Below are positions 21,147 through 32,006 of a stretch of DNA of 64,000 bases, in pieces. The stretch's first letter is position 1; each line of letters starts with the position of its first letter. This DNA comes from Coix lacryma-jobi var. lacryma-jobi. Its lineage: Eukaryota; Streptophyta; Magnoliopsida; Poales; Poaceae. The DNA lies in NCBI GenBank assembly GCA_009763385.1, contig CM019825.1, positions 558,001 to 622,000 on the forward strand. Direction: 5' to 3'. Both the position numbers and the translations under genes were made by a program. The notes below the pieces were generated by a model. The model was not told the DNA's origin. It was given only the letters and a program-made list of their open reading frames with translations, and made no database searches.

Positions 21147-23040
21147 TGCGAACACAAGGTTGACCTTGTGGTTCGGCCCTTTGTGATGAGTGATTGATCA
21201 ACAAACTCATCGAGAGGGGTGAGCGGCAACATGTCTCTTAGCTGTGTTGTTGTGCAGGTGTGGAGCTCGGAGGCATTGGTCGATGGCGAGGTAAAGGTCA
21301 AGTGGAAACGTGCCATGTCGATGGACCGAGACTGGTGAAGGGCGGACGTGAGGCTTGGACCGACGGATCGGAAGGCCGGAGGACCAGCTGCGGTAGCTGG
21401 CACTTGGCTTCAGTAAGCGAGAGCACATGGGATGTGCGACTGCATCGGTCAAGTCGAGATGGAAGACGATGGCATTGTGGCACTTGACGGAGGCCAGACA
21501 CGGGCTTGCATGGGGCGAGTGTCGTCGGTCAAGTCAAGGAGGAAGACAAAGGCATTGTGCTCGGTGGAGGCCAGACAAGCATCGACATCGGTGTCGGTGG
21601 CCGAGGCATGAGACCCACGCTCCGTCTACGACGCGGGTTTGGTAGTTGAGTCTCAAAAAACTACTCGCTACGGTTTCTGAGTTTAGTCCACAAAACTCGG
21701 GGTGACCGGTTTCCGATTGGGCCTCAAAACTTGGGCTGGACGGTTTCCAGGTTTGGGCCTTAAAACCTGGGCTGACAGGTTTGTCGGTTTGGGCCTGAAA
21801 ACCCAGCAGCGGTTCCTATGCAGAATGGGACGACGCGTGACGGCACCGTGAGGCTTGCGTCGAGGCGAAGCGAGCAGTTAGAAGGCGCGGCGACCGTTGC
21901 GACGACACATGGCGGCATCTTGGAGCTTGCGTTGAAGTGAAGCGAACGATGAGAAGGTGTGTGGCCGTCAGATGAAGACCTAACAGAGTTGGACTAGAAT
22001 ACCCCTAGGGTTAGCTAGTTTGCTCTTGTATCTAGGGGTAGAAGGGGAATATGTATTAGGACTATAAATAAGAGAGGCACCCCTCCCCTCTCTCTATCCA
22101 AGCAGTAGCCATCACATTCACAGACTCTACATTCATCTGTTAGGGCTTTCTTCCTCTAGCTGCTTACGATTCGCATAGACAACACAATTCCACTGTGTAT
22201 TTTGTGATTTTAGGAAAGGAGACTTGTCTCCTCATGGGGAAGATTTTCAGCTGAATTCTCTTGTTGTTTCGCGTTTTGTTCTTTGTGTTCTTCGTTTCCC
22301 TCTTTTGATTCGTCATGAGATTTATTGATTTGAGGGATGATATGAAAATCTCTTTGTACCATCTTCTAGTACTTCGTGAGAGACATCTTTTCACCGAAGG
22401 GTTTTCTCTAATTCCTCACAAGCTAGTAGACCAGGGATTTTGTTTTGGATCACGTTCTTGCTCCTTTGCCCCAAATTTCTTTGATTCACCAATTTACAGT
22501 TAAAAGAGAGCCATGATCTTATAGGAGTAGCTCACTAACTTGCTTGTGACTTCCCTTACTAAGTTTGAGCCCTAGTGCTTTTGATTTAAGGGAGATCGGG
22601 TCGAATCGGCGGAGGAACAACATATTTTTCGGGGGCATCAGACGTTGTGTTCTTGGCATCGCACGCTAGGTCGAGTAACATCAGACGCTTCGTTGCCAAG
22701 TGTTCAAAACTGAGTTTTTTGAGGCAGCATCGGACGCTCCGTGCTCAGGACGCTAGGGTTTCACTGTAGCAACATTCGATGGCGGAACAGTAAGGTTCCA
22801 GAACTGTTCATTTTGCATCGAACGCGTCCGACGCTCTAGCATCGAACGTTGCCAGCGTCTGATGCAGGTGATTCTGCATTGTTTCGTTCGTTGCTCATTC
22901 GTCTGACTTCGGATTTGGTTTCTGGCTTTTGCGTTGGGTTTCTTGACTAGTGTAGTGTCTCGTTGTGCTTCTTGAAAGCATTCACCTTACATCTAGGTTT
23001 GTGGACACTACAGAGTCTTGGTCTTGCTTTTGGGGTTGAG
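21147..23040 (+). mobile_element. copia 3' LTR (left edge firm, right edge approximate)
   Basis: It begins TGCGAACACAAGG after a polypurine tract. GGGCCTYAAAAC-TGGG words are repeated several times at 21715-21800. A TATA box (GACTATAAATAAGAG) lies near 22059. R/U5-like sequence follows (TCTGTTAGGGCTTTC, TTCCTCTAGCTGC), with a block rich in GCATC-GACGCT words at 22620-22870. The upstream 20849-21135 looks like the end of the internal region but has no coding motif. The right edge was set where recognisable LTR character fades; no TSD was found. Confidence 0.6.
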
Positions 23041-23131
23041 ATTGAGACAGCGATCGTTCATTTCTTGAGAAGAAATTTGAGGCTCCCATTCAGTCCCCTC
23101 TGGTCGCCCTTTTCAGTCCCTCGAGGGCTAT

Positions 23132-24440
23132 TATCGGGTACCTTAAGATTAGGTACCTTGAAAATGCGCACCAAGAAGTGATACGCTCAGGCCCACCAGG
23201 AAACTTGACTATTTTCTGTTTCGCCCGAGCCTTCACGCAGAGGCCTCCCGCGTTAGGCCTCGTACAAGGACCGCGTTCTCCGACTCGCCCGAGGCCCCCG
23301 CTCAGGCCTCGTACGAAGGCCAAAACACTGATTCGCCCGAGCCCGGCTCGGACGACCACGGTCACAGCCTCTGGCGTGACTGTGCACTCCGACAAGATCA
23401 CATACCTTCTCTCCTCGCACAGCGTTGCCCCGTGTACCTGCTTGGTATGTGCGACATAGTGTGGCAAGACAGAGATCAAGTAATCACCTGGTCCTGACTC
23501 GACGGTGTGGTGTCGAGCACTATACCGCCTTACTCCGCATTATACTCACTACCAAAGCTTCAACGACGTACAAGCGTCACGTCCAAGCTCCCATCCCTCC
23601 GAGACTCATGCCAGAAAGCCTCGGCGCCAGCCAGGCCTCGGCGCTCTGCGGAGTCAAAAGCACAAAAGACCATGCCTCTACAGTCGCCACCATGATGCCC
23701 ATAGGACTCCAAAGGGCCGGATGTGTAGAGAACGTCGCCACAACGCACCAAAGGACGAGCACCACTCCTCCAACAATGCCTCTATAGTCGCCACCACGAT
23801 GCCCACAGGACTCAGGGCTGGACGTGCCAAGCAAAGCTCTCTTGCGCCACAAGGACGAAAACCACCGCGCCAGCCGTGCCTAGGGGTGGTAATGGATCAT
23901 GACCCTTATCACTCTTTCACAATCCAACTTAGCCCTTTCCACTTTTAGTTTAAAATCATATAGTATTAGGAACCGATCTTTATTGAGCCCGATCCTTAAA
24001 TTTGCTAGGCTAAATTTTAGGGCCCTTTCCCACCCCTCCGCGCCTCTACAGGAGGTCGTCCACTCCACCCTTAGTCAATTAGGAAGCCACACGTGGCCGC
24101 TCTAATGTAACCCTATGTCCACCTTGCGCCTATAAGAGGAGGAGCCAGAGAAGTTTTAGAGCATAGAAGATAGCCATCTATAAACAAGCACACACATCCA
24201 TTGATCAGCAGATCACGCTCTCCGCTCTCCACACTTGCTCACACACACCACTTGAGACTTGGGACCAACTCCCTCTCTTACCCGCTTGTAACTCATACCT
24301 GCACTCCGGCACAAGATAATACAAAACTCTCTCTCTCTCACTGGATGTAGGGCACTTTTTGCCTGAACCAGTATAAAACCTCTTGTGTTCCTCTTGTGTC
24401 CCTCGGGATCCTCCGGCTCCTCCTCTCTCCTTCCACGTCG
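23132..24440 (+). mobile_element. LTR of a grass gypsy-type element (edges approximate)
   Basis: It starts near CGGGTACCTTAAGATTAGGTACC and continues with repeated CCCGAGCC/AGGCCTC words. A TATA-like CGCCTATAAGAGGAGG lies near 24128. A late block, TGCCTGAACCAGTATAAAACC, matches the one in the LTR at 20219. No gag-pol is adjacent. An AT-rich block at 23880-24020 interrupts the GC-rich character and may be an insertion. Confidence 0.55.
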
Positions 24441-25405
24441 GTCCTCTCTCTCCTCCCACATTGGTCCGTACTTTGCACGTAGAAATAAATAAAGGGCAGG
24501 ATGGACTTTTTGATGGGCCGTAGTCTCTACAACCAAACAACAAAAATAACTACAAATTAGTCCTTAGTTTCTAAGAGCACTCCCAATGTAGACCTTAGAA
24601 TGGTTTCTATCCTCATTTATTATACTGTCATATCAGCATTTTGATAACGTGGAACACACTTATTAAACGAGGAAAGAGAAGGAAACTGTTTCGTATTTAG
24701 AAACGATGTCTACGCGCGATAGGAGAGTGAAGAAACCAGGAAATTTTCGCGTTGGAGATTCGCATCGTTTCCACGTCTTCTATGCAGATCCTGTGCGGTG
24801 TCGGTCGGCGAGGTCTCGCGGCCGCCTGTCAGAGCTCGCTCACGCGGCCACCAGCGTGAAGCTTGCACTTGCACGCTCGACGCTTACACGGAGCTCGCAC
24901 GCGTGCGGAAGCCGGCACGACGGACGCCGGCGCGGACCTCGCACACATGGAAGCCGGCGCAGAGCTCGCTCTCGCTCGCGTGGACGCCGACGCGGAGCTC
25001 GTACTCGCACGCGCGGGTGCCGACACTGAGCTCGCTGTCACCGAGCCTGGCACGCCAGTCTCGAGTCTCGACACCGTGCAGCACCGCCGCCCAACCTCGC
25101 TAGACCAGTGACCTCGCCGCCTTGCGTGCCGGTTGCGATGCCTCGCCGGACCTCGCATGCTGACCGCAACGCTTCGCCGGACTTCCCGCGCTAGCCACGA
25201 CGCCTCGTCGGGCCCGCCGTGGCCTCGCCCGACCTCACGCACACTGCTGCCTAGTTCGGCCACACAACAAGCTAGCAGGCCCGCCCAGCAATAGCACGTT
25301 CGCTCAGCATGCTAGCACTAGCGGTCCTCCCATGACGGCAGAGCTTGCGCGCCACTGCTGTCCAGCTGCGCGGCCAAACGCAGACCCGTCACACGGGATT
25401 TGGAG

Positions 25406-26918
25406 GGAAAAAGTCTATATCACCCCTGAGGTTTGGTGAGGTGCCTACTTAACCCCTAAAGTATAAAACCAGATATTGAACACATTAAAGTTTGCAAACC
25501 GGTCAATTTACCCCCTTGGGCGGTTTTGCTAGATGGTTTTGCCATGCTGGCGCGCTGAGGTGGAGTCTAACATTGACATGGACGATTGACATGTGGGCCC
25601 TGCTTGTAAGTAACAAGTCCTCTAACTAACAGGTGGTCCCCACTCGTCATCCCCTACCTCCAGCACCTCCCGCTACAGTGGGAGGGCAGCATCGCGTGCT
25701 CTCCATCGACGGGGGCGCCAATGATAGCGCGCTCGCTGGTCCACCTGGAGCGCTGGCTGCAGGACGGAGCTCTCCGCGACCGTGCTTGTCCTCCTGGTTG
25801 TGGAGTACAATGGGAGGTGGCCTGGACCAGTCGGCTGCAGGAGCTCTCCGTGGCCGTGCTTGTCCTCCTGGTTGTGGAGTACAATGGGAGGTGGCCTGGA
25901 CCAGTCGGCTGCAGGAGCTCTCCGTGGCCGTGCTTGTCCTCCTGGTTGTGGAACACGACGGTGAAGATGTTTCTCCACTCGATCTTCCGCCGGTGAACTT
26001 GTTGAACATCTAACAGAGCACACCAGTCGCACTAATTGCGGCTGCGCACTTTGACTCCGGCTGCACACGTCCGTTTTGCTCGGAAGCTCTACAACATGGC
26101 TAAGCTTCGGTACACTACAACCTGGCTGCTCATGGCGATATGCTCATGGTCTACAACTACTCCCCGGGTCAGCAGCATGCTCTCCGAGGCATAGGACCTG
26201 TGCTGCCTGTGAGGCCAAACCACCAATACAACAAACAAGAGTAATAAAAAAAAGTAACAAAGAGGCAGACAACAGATAACATGGACATGGAGTAGCTATA
26301 GTAGGGAGACGTAGCTCCTCGCCATCGTTAAGAAGCATTTTACCACACCTTAATCTAGCGACCCCGATAGCCGATAGGTAACAAAACAAACGAGGTAGGG
26401 TACGTACATGCTCTCGAGTCCTGCACATCCAGTACACCGCGGCTGACACGACATTGCCGAGCTCGAATATCACAGCTACGTCCACGGACGTGAACGGCGC
26501 CATATGTCCTCGGAGACCGAGGACAGAGCGCGCGGCTGCCTGCCCTGCGAGCTGCAACTCCCGAAGGGGAGGCGGCACTGGCGGAGCGGGGAATGAAGTT
26601 GGTGTTGTTCTGTCTTCTGTGGCAAGAAGCTGACTGCGCAGACCAACCACGAGTGGCTGGAGGTAGGCGATGACGGGTGGGGACTACCTGTCGGTGAGAG
26701 AAGGACCTATCACTTACCAGCGGGGCCCACTCGTCAATCATCCACGTCAGCATTAGACTCCACCTCAGCACGCCAGCATGGCAAAACCAGCCAGCAAAAC
26801 CGCCCAAGGGGGTAAATTGACCGGTTTGCAAACTTTAATGTGTTCAATATCTGGTTTTATACTTTGGGGGTTAAGTAAACACCTCTCCAAACCTTAGGGG
26901 GTGATATAAACTTTTTCC
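25406..26918. mobile_element. MULE with long TIRs (1513 bp), TSD GGATTTGGAG
   Basis: Left arm 25406 to about 25620 and right arm about 26690 to 26918 are inverted copies. Both hold GGAAAAAGT-TATATCACCCC, GTATAAAACCAGATATTGAA and GTCAATTTACCCCCTTGGGC. GGATTTGGAG flanks both ends (25396-25405 and 26919-26928); 9 of these 10 bases would suffice for a Mutator TSD. There is no transposase. The 1.07-kb interior is GC-rich and may be captured host DNA. One frame reads HRVLSIDGG, like the start of a patatin domain, but it is not supported further. Confidence 0.88.
25781..25950. repeat. 74-bp tandem repeat, about 2.3 copies, inside the MULE
   Basis: Copies start at 25781, 25855 and 25929 (third partial), each opening CGTGCTTGTCCTCCTGGTTG. 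The unit is not a multiple of three, so each copy is read in a different phase, which explains the overlapping open frames here. Confidence 0.9.
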
Positions 26919-27185
26919 GGATTTGGAGTAATCCAGAGGAGAAATTTCAATATTTGGGACTCAATTCGTACGCCTCGCAAGATTTATGAGTCAATTCGTC
27001 TGCCTTTCAAAAATTAGGACTGAACATGCGAATTGCTTCAAGATTTAGGATTTCAGTCATTTTCCCTCATTTTCACTTTGTCTTTAATCTTTCCACCTCT
27101 CCATGCCACCTAAAAGGACCAAACTGCCCCTGGCTCAATAGAGGTCGAGCACTTGTAACTACGCCCCTCTCCTACATACCATATT

Positions 27186-28446
27186 CTAGTTCCCGAACAA
27201 GCGCGCTGAGGGGACGCGGTCCGGAGGCTTGAGCGTGGGGAAGAATCTGCCATTTGGGTCGAAGAAGCCGAGGAGGGGAGGCGTGCTGTGGCGGGCGCGG
27301 AAGTGGAGGAGGAAATGGGGATCAGTGATGACGCGACGTCAGGACTTGCAGACAGCTGCGGCGTAGGGGAGGGAGCTAGGTCGCGGCAGGAGGCGGAGGA
27401 GGAACTCGGCGAGGAGGTCCTCGTCGTCCAGCGGGGTCGCCGGTGTTGGAAATAATAGCAATTTAGTGATGCATAAATTAATTCCGACAATGAGGAAAAG
27501 ATAAACAACATGTATCGTAGATATGTAATCTACCGCTAGAAGTGTAATCCGAGACATAACCAGGCTATGTATCGCTGATAACATTAAGAACATGAAATGG
27601 AAGAACAGTGGGATTGACGACATGCTTACAGTGGGATTGTCGGCACTAGGAACTAGCGCAAGAGAAGACGAAGCAGACCGTTGAAGAAGACCGGCGAAGT
27701 CGGCGCAGAGGGAAGAAGACGTCCAGCGAGCAGTCGCGACGGCGCTTTCCAAAAATCTTATACGCCCCCCTACCCCGTGCAGGGACGCGAGGAGACGCGG
27801 GCTTCGGAGATCCTGCTCTCCCGGCACCGATGGCACGTCGACGGCGGGATGGGGTCGACAGCAGCAGCGCAACACTAGGGTGGAGGAGGAGGAGAATGTG
27901 TCGTATGGAGGACGACGTCTCGTCCTCCTTTTATACACACGCCGCAGTTGTATCTTTAGAAAGAGACAACCGCGTAATCACAATATTAATGCGATCGAAC
28001 CTAGCATCAGTGTACGAGTCAATCACCATTAATACGAGAATAATTGCTTGCTAAAACAGGTCAGCGCAATTTTCTCTATGCATGCAAAAAATATCGAGTG
28101 GCAAAAGGAAGCCGCGCACCCGCAAGGCCTCGGTCGGACCATTCGCGCGCACGTCGTGCGCCCCTGCGCGAGTGGCCACGCCCGGCCCGGCGGGGCGAGG
28201 CGAGCGAGCGCGCGTGTGGGTTTCTTCCTTTGCCTCTTCTCAATAGCTTCAACCAGTTAGAGATAGCTCAACTATATAAGTTGGTCTTCCTCCTTCTAAA
28301 GTAGCAATGTGGGACTAAAGTACTCTACCATATCATGCATGTGTGATGGACCTTTGGGATTTATTTGGAATATTTATTTGGGCCAGACCCAAATCTTCTA
28401 ACAGCCGGCGGCGAGGTTGGACGGCGGCGGCGGAGGGGGTGCATCT
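27186..28446 (-). pseudogene. captured F-box gene 5' fragment, interrupted by an LTR
   Basis: The minus strand starts MHPLRRRRPTSPPA at about 28446-28405. After the nested LTR it continues at 27440 with PLDDEDLLAEFLLRLLPRPSSLP and YAAAVCKS. A TGA stop stands where F-box proteins have a Trp, and the same frame continues RRVITDPHFLLHFRARHSTPP then LLGFFDPNG. This is the N-terminal F-box and start of the associated domain common in grass F-box families (SCF ubiquitin ligase adaptors). Only the 5' part was captured, and it ends inside the MULE arm. The stop and the insertion mean no functional protein. Confidence 0.8.
27444..28403 (-). mobile_element. solo LTR inside the captured F-box fragment (TSD GCCGG)
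   Basis: The + strand begins TGTTGGAAAT and ends CTTCTAACA. The exact duplication GCCGG lies at 27439-27443 and 28404-28408. On the minus strand (TGTTAGAAGATTTGGG) a TATATAAG-like box falls near 28270, which suggests minus orientation. No coding sequence is present; it is 960 bp. Confidence 0.88.
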
Positions 28447-28893
28447 GAGGAGGAAAGGTCGCCCCACCTGAAGGTGGAGACGGAACCGAATCGATCGAAT
28501 CGAATCGAGGAGCAGCGTGGACTGGCTCTGCTCTCGCCGACATTCAGCTTGGATGTTCTATTGAGTCAGAGGCAGTTTGGTCCTTTTAGGTGGCATGGAG
28601 AGGTGAAACGATTAAAAGACAAAGTGAAAATAATGAAAATCCTAAATCTTGAAGCAATTCGTATGTTCAGTCCTATTTTTTGAAAGGCAGACGGATTGAT
28701 TCCTAAATCTTGCGAGGCGCGCGAATTGAGTCCCAAATATTGAAATTTCTCAATCCAGAGAGGAGATACCAACGATTGGTGGAATTCTTTGACTGGACCC
28801 CTAAACAACAAATTGTGCATTGGGAAACATGGTTTCTATACATAGTTTCTTAAGGTATAGAAACTATTGTATAATTTCTGTATTGTGGGTGCC

Positions 28894-29330
28894 TTAAGTA
28901 GTTTGTGAAATCAAAGAGCCCTTAGAACCAGCGAAGCAGTAAAGAGAGGTTATTGTGAAACCAATTGACTATCTCGGGGTCGGGGTCCTGCGAAACAACA
29001 TGACAACACCCATATAGGGGCGGCAAGAAAAATGCAGGCATTTCCTAATTAATTAATTATTATTAATCCAAAAGATAGCCGACGTGGGCCCAGGCATAGA
29101 AATATTCGGATCAAGGTCAATCGGGTGCCCCATCCTGCCAATCCCCACCGACCACGTGGCACCACTCGCCGGAGGAATCTCCGTGCACTCTGCCGTGTTC
29201 ACACTTCACACACACCCCTCGCCCCCGGCTGGATCCGAGGCAAGGGGCAGAACCGACCCGGGTTCCTCCTGGCCGCACGATCTCCCGCCCAACGGCCTCG
29301 ATTCCACCTACTAGAAGCTTCTCTGTGCAG
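28894..29330. other. upstream region of the ascorbate peroxidase gene
   Basis: No gene is seen. An ATTAATTAATTATTATTAAT tract (about 29048) is followed by a GC-richer region with ACGTGGCACC (about 29152) and GACGTGGGCC (about 29081). These ACGTG cores could serve bZIP factors in light or stress control, but this is inference from a short motif. Confidence 0.35.
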
Positions 29331-29339
29331 CCGGTCTAC

Positions 29340-29352
29340 ACGTATATATTAA
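29340..29352 (+). promoter_or_regulatory. TATA-like box of the ascorbate peroxidase gene
   Basis: CGTATATATTAATG lies 107-119 bp before the ATG, followed by C-rich sequence suitable for a plant 5' UTR. It is the only good TATA-like word in the 150 bp upstream of the start codon. Confidence 0.45.
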
Positions 29353-29457
29353 TGACGCCTACCCACCCATCTCCTTCGTCCTGCGTAGAGCGCTGCGCCT
29401 GCTGCCGCCCCCCCCACCCATTCTCCGTCTCCGATCGTGGTCGTGACGTCAGCAGCC

Positions 29458-32006
29458 ATGGTGAAGGCCTACCCCACGGTGAGCGAGGACTACCTCAAGG
29501 CGGTCGACAAGGCCAAGCGCAAGCTCCGCGGCCTCATCGCCGAGAAGAACTGCGCCCCGCTCATGCTCCGCCTCGCGTAAGCCCCCTCTCCCTTCTTCGC
29601 TCGATCCCGATCCGATTCAGCAATCCCGAAACTAGTACCACTCCAACTCCTTCCTTCCTCCTCGCAGCTGGCACTCCGCGGGCACCTTCGATGTGGCCAC
29701 CAAGACCGGGGGCCCCTTCGGCACCATGAAGAACCCTGCCGAGCAGGCGCATGGAGCCAACGCCGGACTGGAAATCGCCGTCAGGCTCCTAGAACCCATC
29801 AAGGAGCAGTTCCCCACCCTATCCTACGCTGACTTCTACCAGGTTACCTCTGCCTACCTATTCATTGTTACCTGGAGTATTCATTGTTCTGATTCTATCT
29901 CGATCATACTGCGTATGTCTTATTTTACGGTGGCGGCGGTGTTGCAGCTCGCTGGAGTCGTGGCAGTTGAGGTAACCGGCGGACCTGATGTCCCCTTCCA
30001 CCCTGGGAGGCAGGTGAGGCGGATTCTTTTCTAATAACCTCTTTTATTAGAGAGAGAAAAAAAAAACATCAAGCCCCAGCCTAACCCAACCCTAACCATC
30101 ATTAGCCTCGCTACCAATTGTTCCTGCGACACCGCTCTTCCTGTGGATGCACATGTACGGGAATATTGCGTAGCATATACTCCGTATTTCCAAATAACTT
30201 GGTTAGAATACTTCTAGGATGGTGCTTAGCTCCTGGTTCTGTTGCCTTAGCTACATTTCACTAAATACTTATAGGTTCTGGATTCAAGTGATGGTAATTA
30301 TTGCAATCCCTTATCATGTGGATAATGATTTTCAGATGTTTCTCAGGTTGGATGGACCGTTGATTGGTTGGCAATTCGTTGGTTACCGTCTACATTACAT
30401 ACATTTGCCCCTTTAGATTAGATTTAGATAGATGTGACAATAAAATTATATGCCACGTGGGAAAATTCTTGTGATTTTGTGATGCTGTATTGGTTTGCCA
30501 AATAAAATTCCCTGGCTACATTACCAGTCCTTCTCATGAGAGTGTGGTAATATTAGGAGGATAGTTGTGCCATGGAGCCAGTTGATCTGCTGCATAGGGC
30601 CCCATATGCATTAGATTCTATTTTTGCGTGTTTGTCCATATAGTAGTATATTACTCATTCTGCAGATGTTTTGACTGTTTGCTGGCCAGCTTCTGGTTCA
30701 ATAGATGGCAAGTATCTAATTAGTAACTAGCTATGTCCTGTGACCTGTGTTATGTAGTATTTTATCCAGGGCTTAAAATACTTGATTACTTGTTTTAGTT
30801 TATCGCCTAGGACTCTTGCCTTGGATTAGTAGTATTTCTATCCGTACGCTGTAGAAGTTACATTATCTCCTGTGGGAATATGTTATTATGCTTTGTTTTA
30901 GACTGCTGTTTCTTTACTGTATTGGTCTTCTAGCTGTGGATGTTGATGAAATCATTTATTTATTCTGTAGGACAAGCCTGAGCCTCCGCCGGAAGGCCGC
31001 CTTCCTGATGCCACCCAAGGTACAATTATAGAATACCTCTGATATTGCTGAAGCTTCTGACTTCATGTAGGCATGCTTCTGGGTGCATTGTGTGTGATCC
31101 TTTATTGACTACAAAAGAAATCTCAGTTAATTCATAGGAATTCATGAGCAACATTTGATCCGAGTTCTTGGATTGCTTTCTTTGTCATGTCAAGAATAAA
31201 TTTGAATGTTTCTCAATGGTAGGAATGGGAAAGGTGGACTTACTGGTTGGGCCTCTTCTCTTGTATCAGGTTCTGATCACCTCAGGCAGGTTTTCTCCAC
31301 ACAGATGGGTTTGAGCGACCAGGACATTGTTGCACTTTCTGGTGGTCACACCCTGGTTGGTTGAACTAGGCACCTAGCCTGTGTATTTTTGAGTGTTTGG
31401 CCACTTGGAAGGTGGTGCTTATGCACAATTGTCTCTTCTTGTAGGGAAGATGCCACAAGGATAGGTCTGGGTTTGAGGGACCCTGGACATCCAACCCTTT
31501 AATCTTCGACAACTCTTACTTCACGTATGTGATCTGTTTCTTTCAAAGAAGGCAACTCTTATTTCGACTCATACCATTTCTTGTTGGTTTCCTGGAGCAT
31601 GAACTCCTTGACACAAGTCTTCATTAAAGTTGAATACACTCTGACAGGGAGCTTCTGAGTGGAGAGAAGGAAAGCCTTCTGCAGCTACCAAGTGACAAAG
31701 CCCTCCTGTCTGATCCATCCTTCCGCCCACTTGTTGACAAATATGCAGCGGTATATCTTTGATCTTTGCATAGTTGTCATTTGCTGGGGACTCAACCTTT
31801 AGCTTGCAGGTTTATGTTACCTAGTGATGATTTTGCCTGATTTGTAGGACGAGGACGCTTTCTTTGCTGACTACGCCGAGGCCCACCTGAAGCTTTCTGA
31901 ATTGGGGTAAGTGGTGCCAATAGGTCTATCCGTGACTGAATGCTTGTTTACTACTAGGGAAACAAACACTAAATCTCTTGGACTATGCAGATTTGCTGAG
32001 GCGTAA
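29458..32006 (+). CDS. APX2: cytosolic L-ascorbate peroxidase (rice APX2 type)
   Basis: Nine exons in continuous phase: 29458-29576, 29668-29842, 29948-30013, 30971-31019, 31270-31355, 31445-31524, 31648-31750, 31848-31906, 31991-32006. They total 753 nt, 250 residues, the standard length of cytosolic APX. The enzyme reduces H2O2 with ascorbate in the cytosol, the first step of the ascorbate-glutathione cycle. All key residues are present: distal Arg38, Trp41 and His42 (LRLAWHSAGT), proximal haem ligand His163 (LSGGHTLGRCH), Trp179 and Asp208, and Arg172 at the ascorbate site. There is no transit peptide or C-terminal membrane anchor (it ends ELGFAEA). GRQDKPEPPPEGRLPDATQG is the wording of rice APX2 and not APX1. 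The fifth intron starts GTTGGT, a weak but legal donor. The gene looks intact and functional. Confidence 0.96.

Larger units (their letters stand above)
26939..28751. mobile_element. Pack-MULE with F-box cargo (1813 bp), TSD AATCCAGAG
   Basis: Left arm 26939 to about 27145 and right arm about 28560 to 28751 are inverted copies. They share GAGAAATTTCAATATTTGGGACTCAATTCG at the tip, then TTTCAAAAAATAGGACTGAACAT and CATGCCACCTAAAAGGACCAAACTGCC. The exact 9-bp duplication AATCCAGAG is at 26930-26938 and 28752-28760. The cargo is a host gene fragment on the minus strand (F-box) with a solo LTR inside it. Without that LTR the element is about 850 bp. Confidence 0.92.
24574..28893. mobile_element. 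possible outer TIR element enclosing both MULEs
   Basis: The left end AGAGCACTCCCAATGTAGA resembles, inverted, the right end GGCACCCACAATACAGA. Both are followed by GTTTCTAT words (left GGTTTCTATCC near 24610, right GTTTCTATACC near 28850). Flanking bases are TAA on the left and TTA on the right, so the TSD is not clean. The stretch 24700-25380 holds GC-rich imperfect repeats of about 40 bp built on GACGCCG-CGCGGA-CTCGC. If correct, this is an older Harbinger-like element into which the MULEs inserted. Confidence 0.3.

Noticed and set aside
25633..26068. Patatin-like phospholipase gene
   Set aside because: Only nine residues match. The reading frame is lost at once and the area is a 74-bp tandem repeat.
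24574..28893. Firm call of an outer Harbinger element around both MULEs
   Set aside because: The ends resemble each other, but the flanking bases do not give the same TSD; kept at low confidence.
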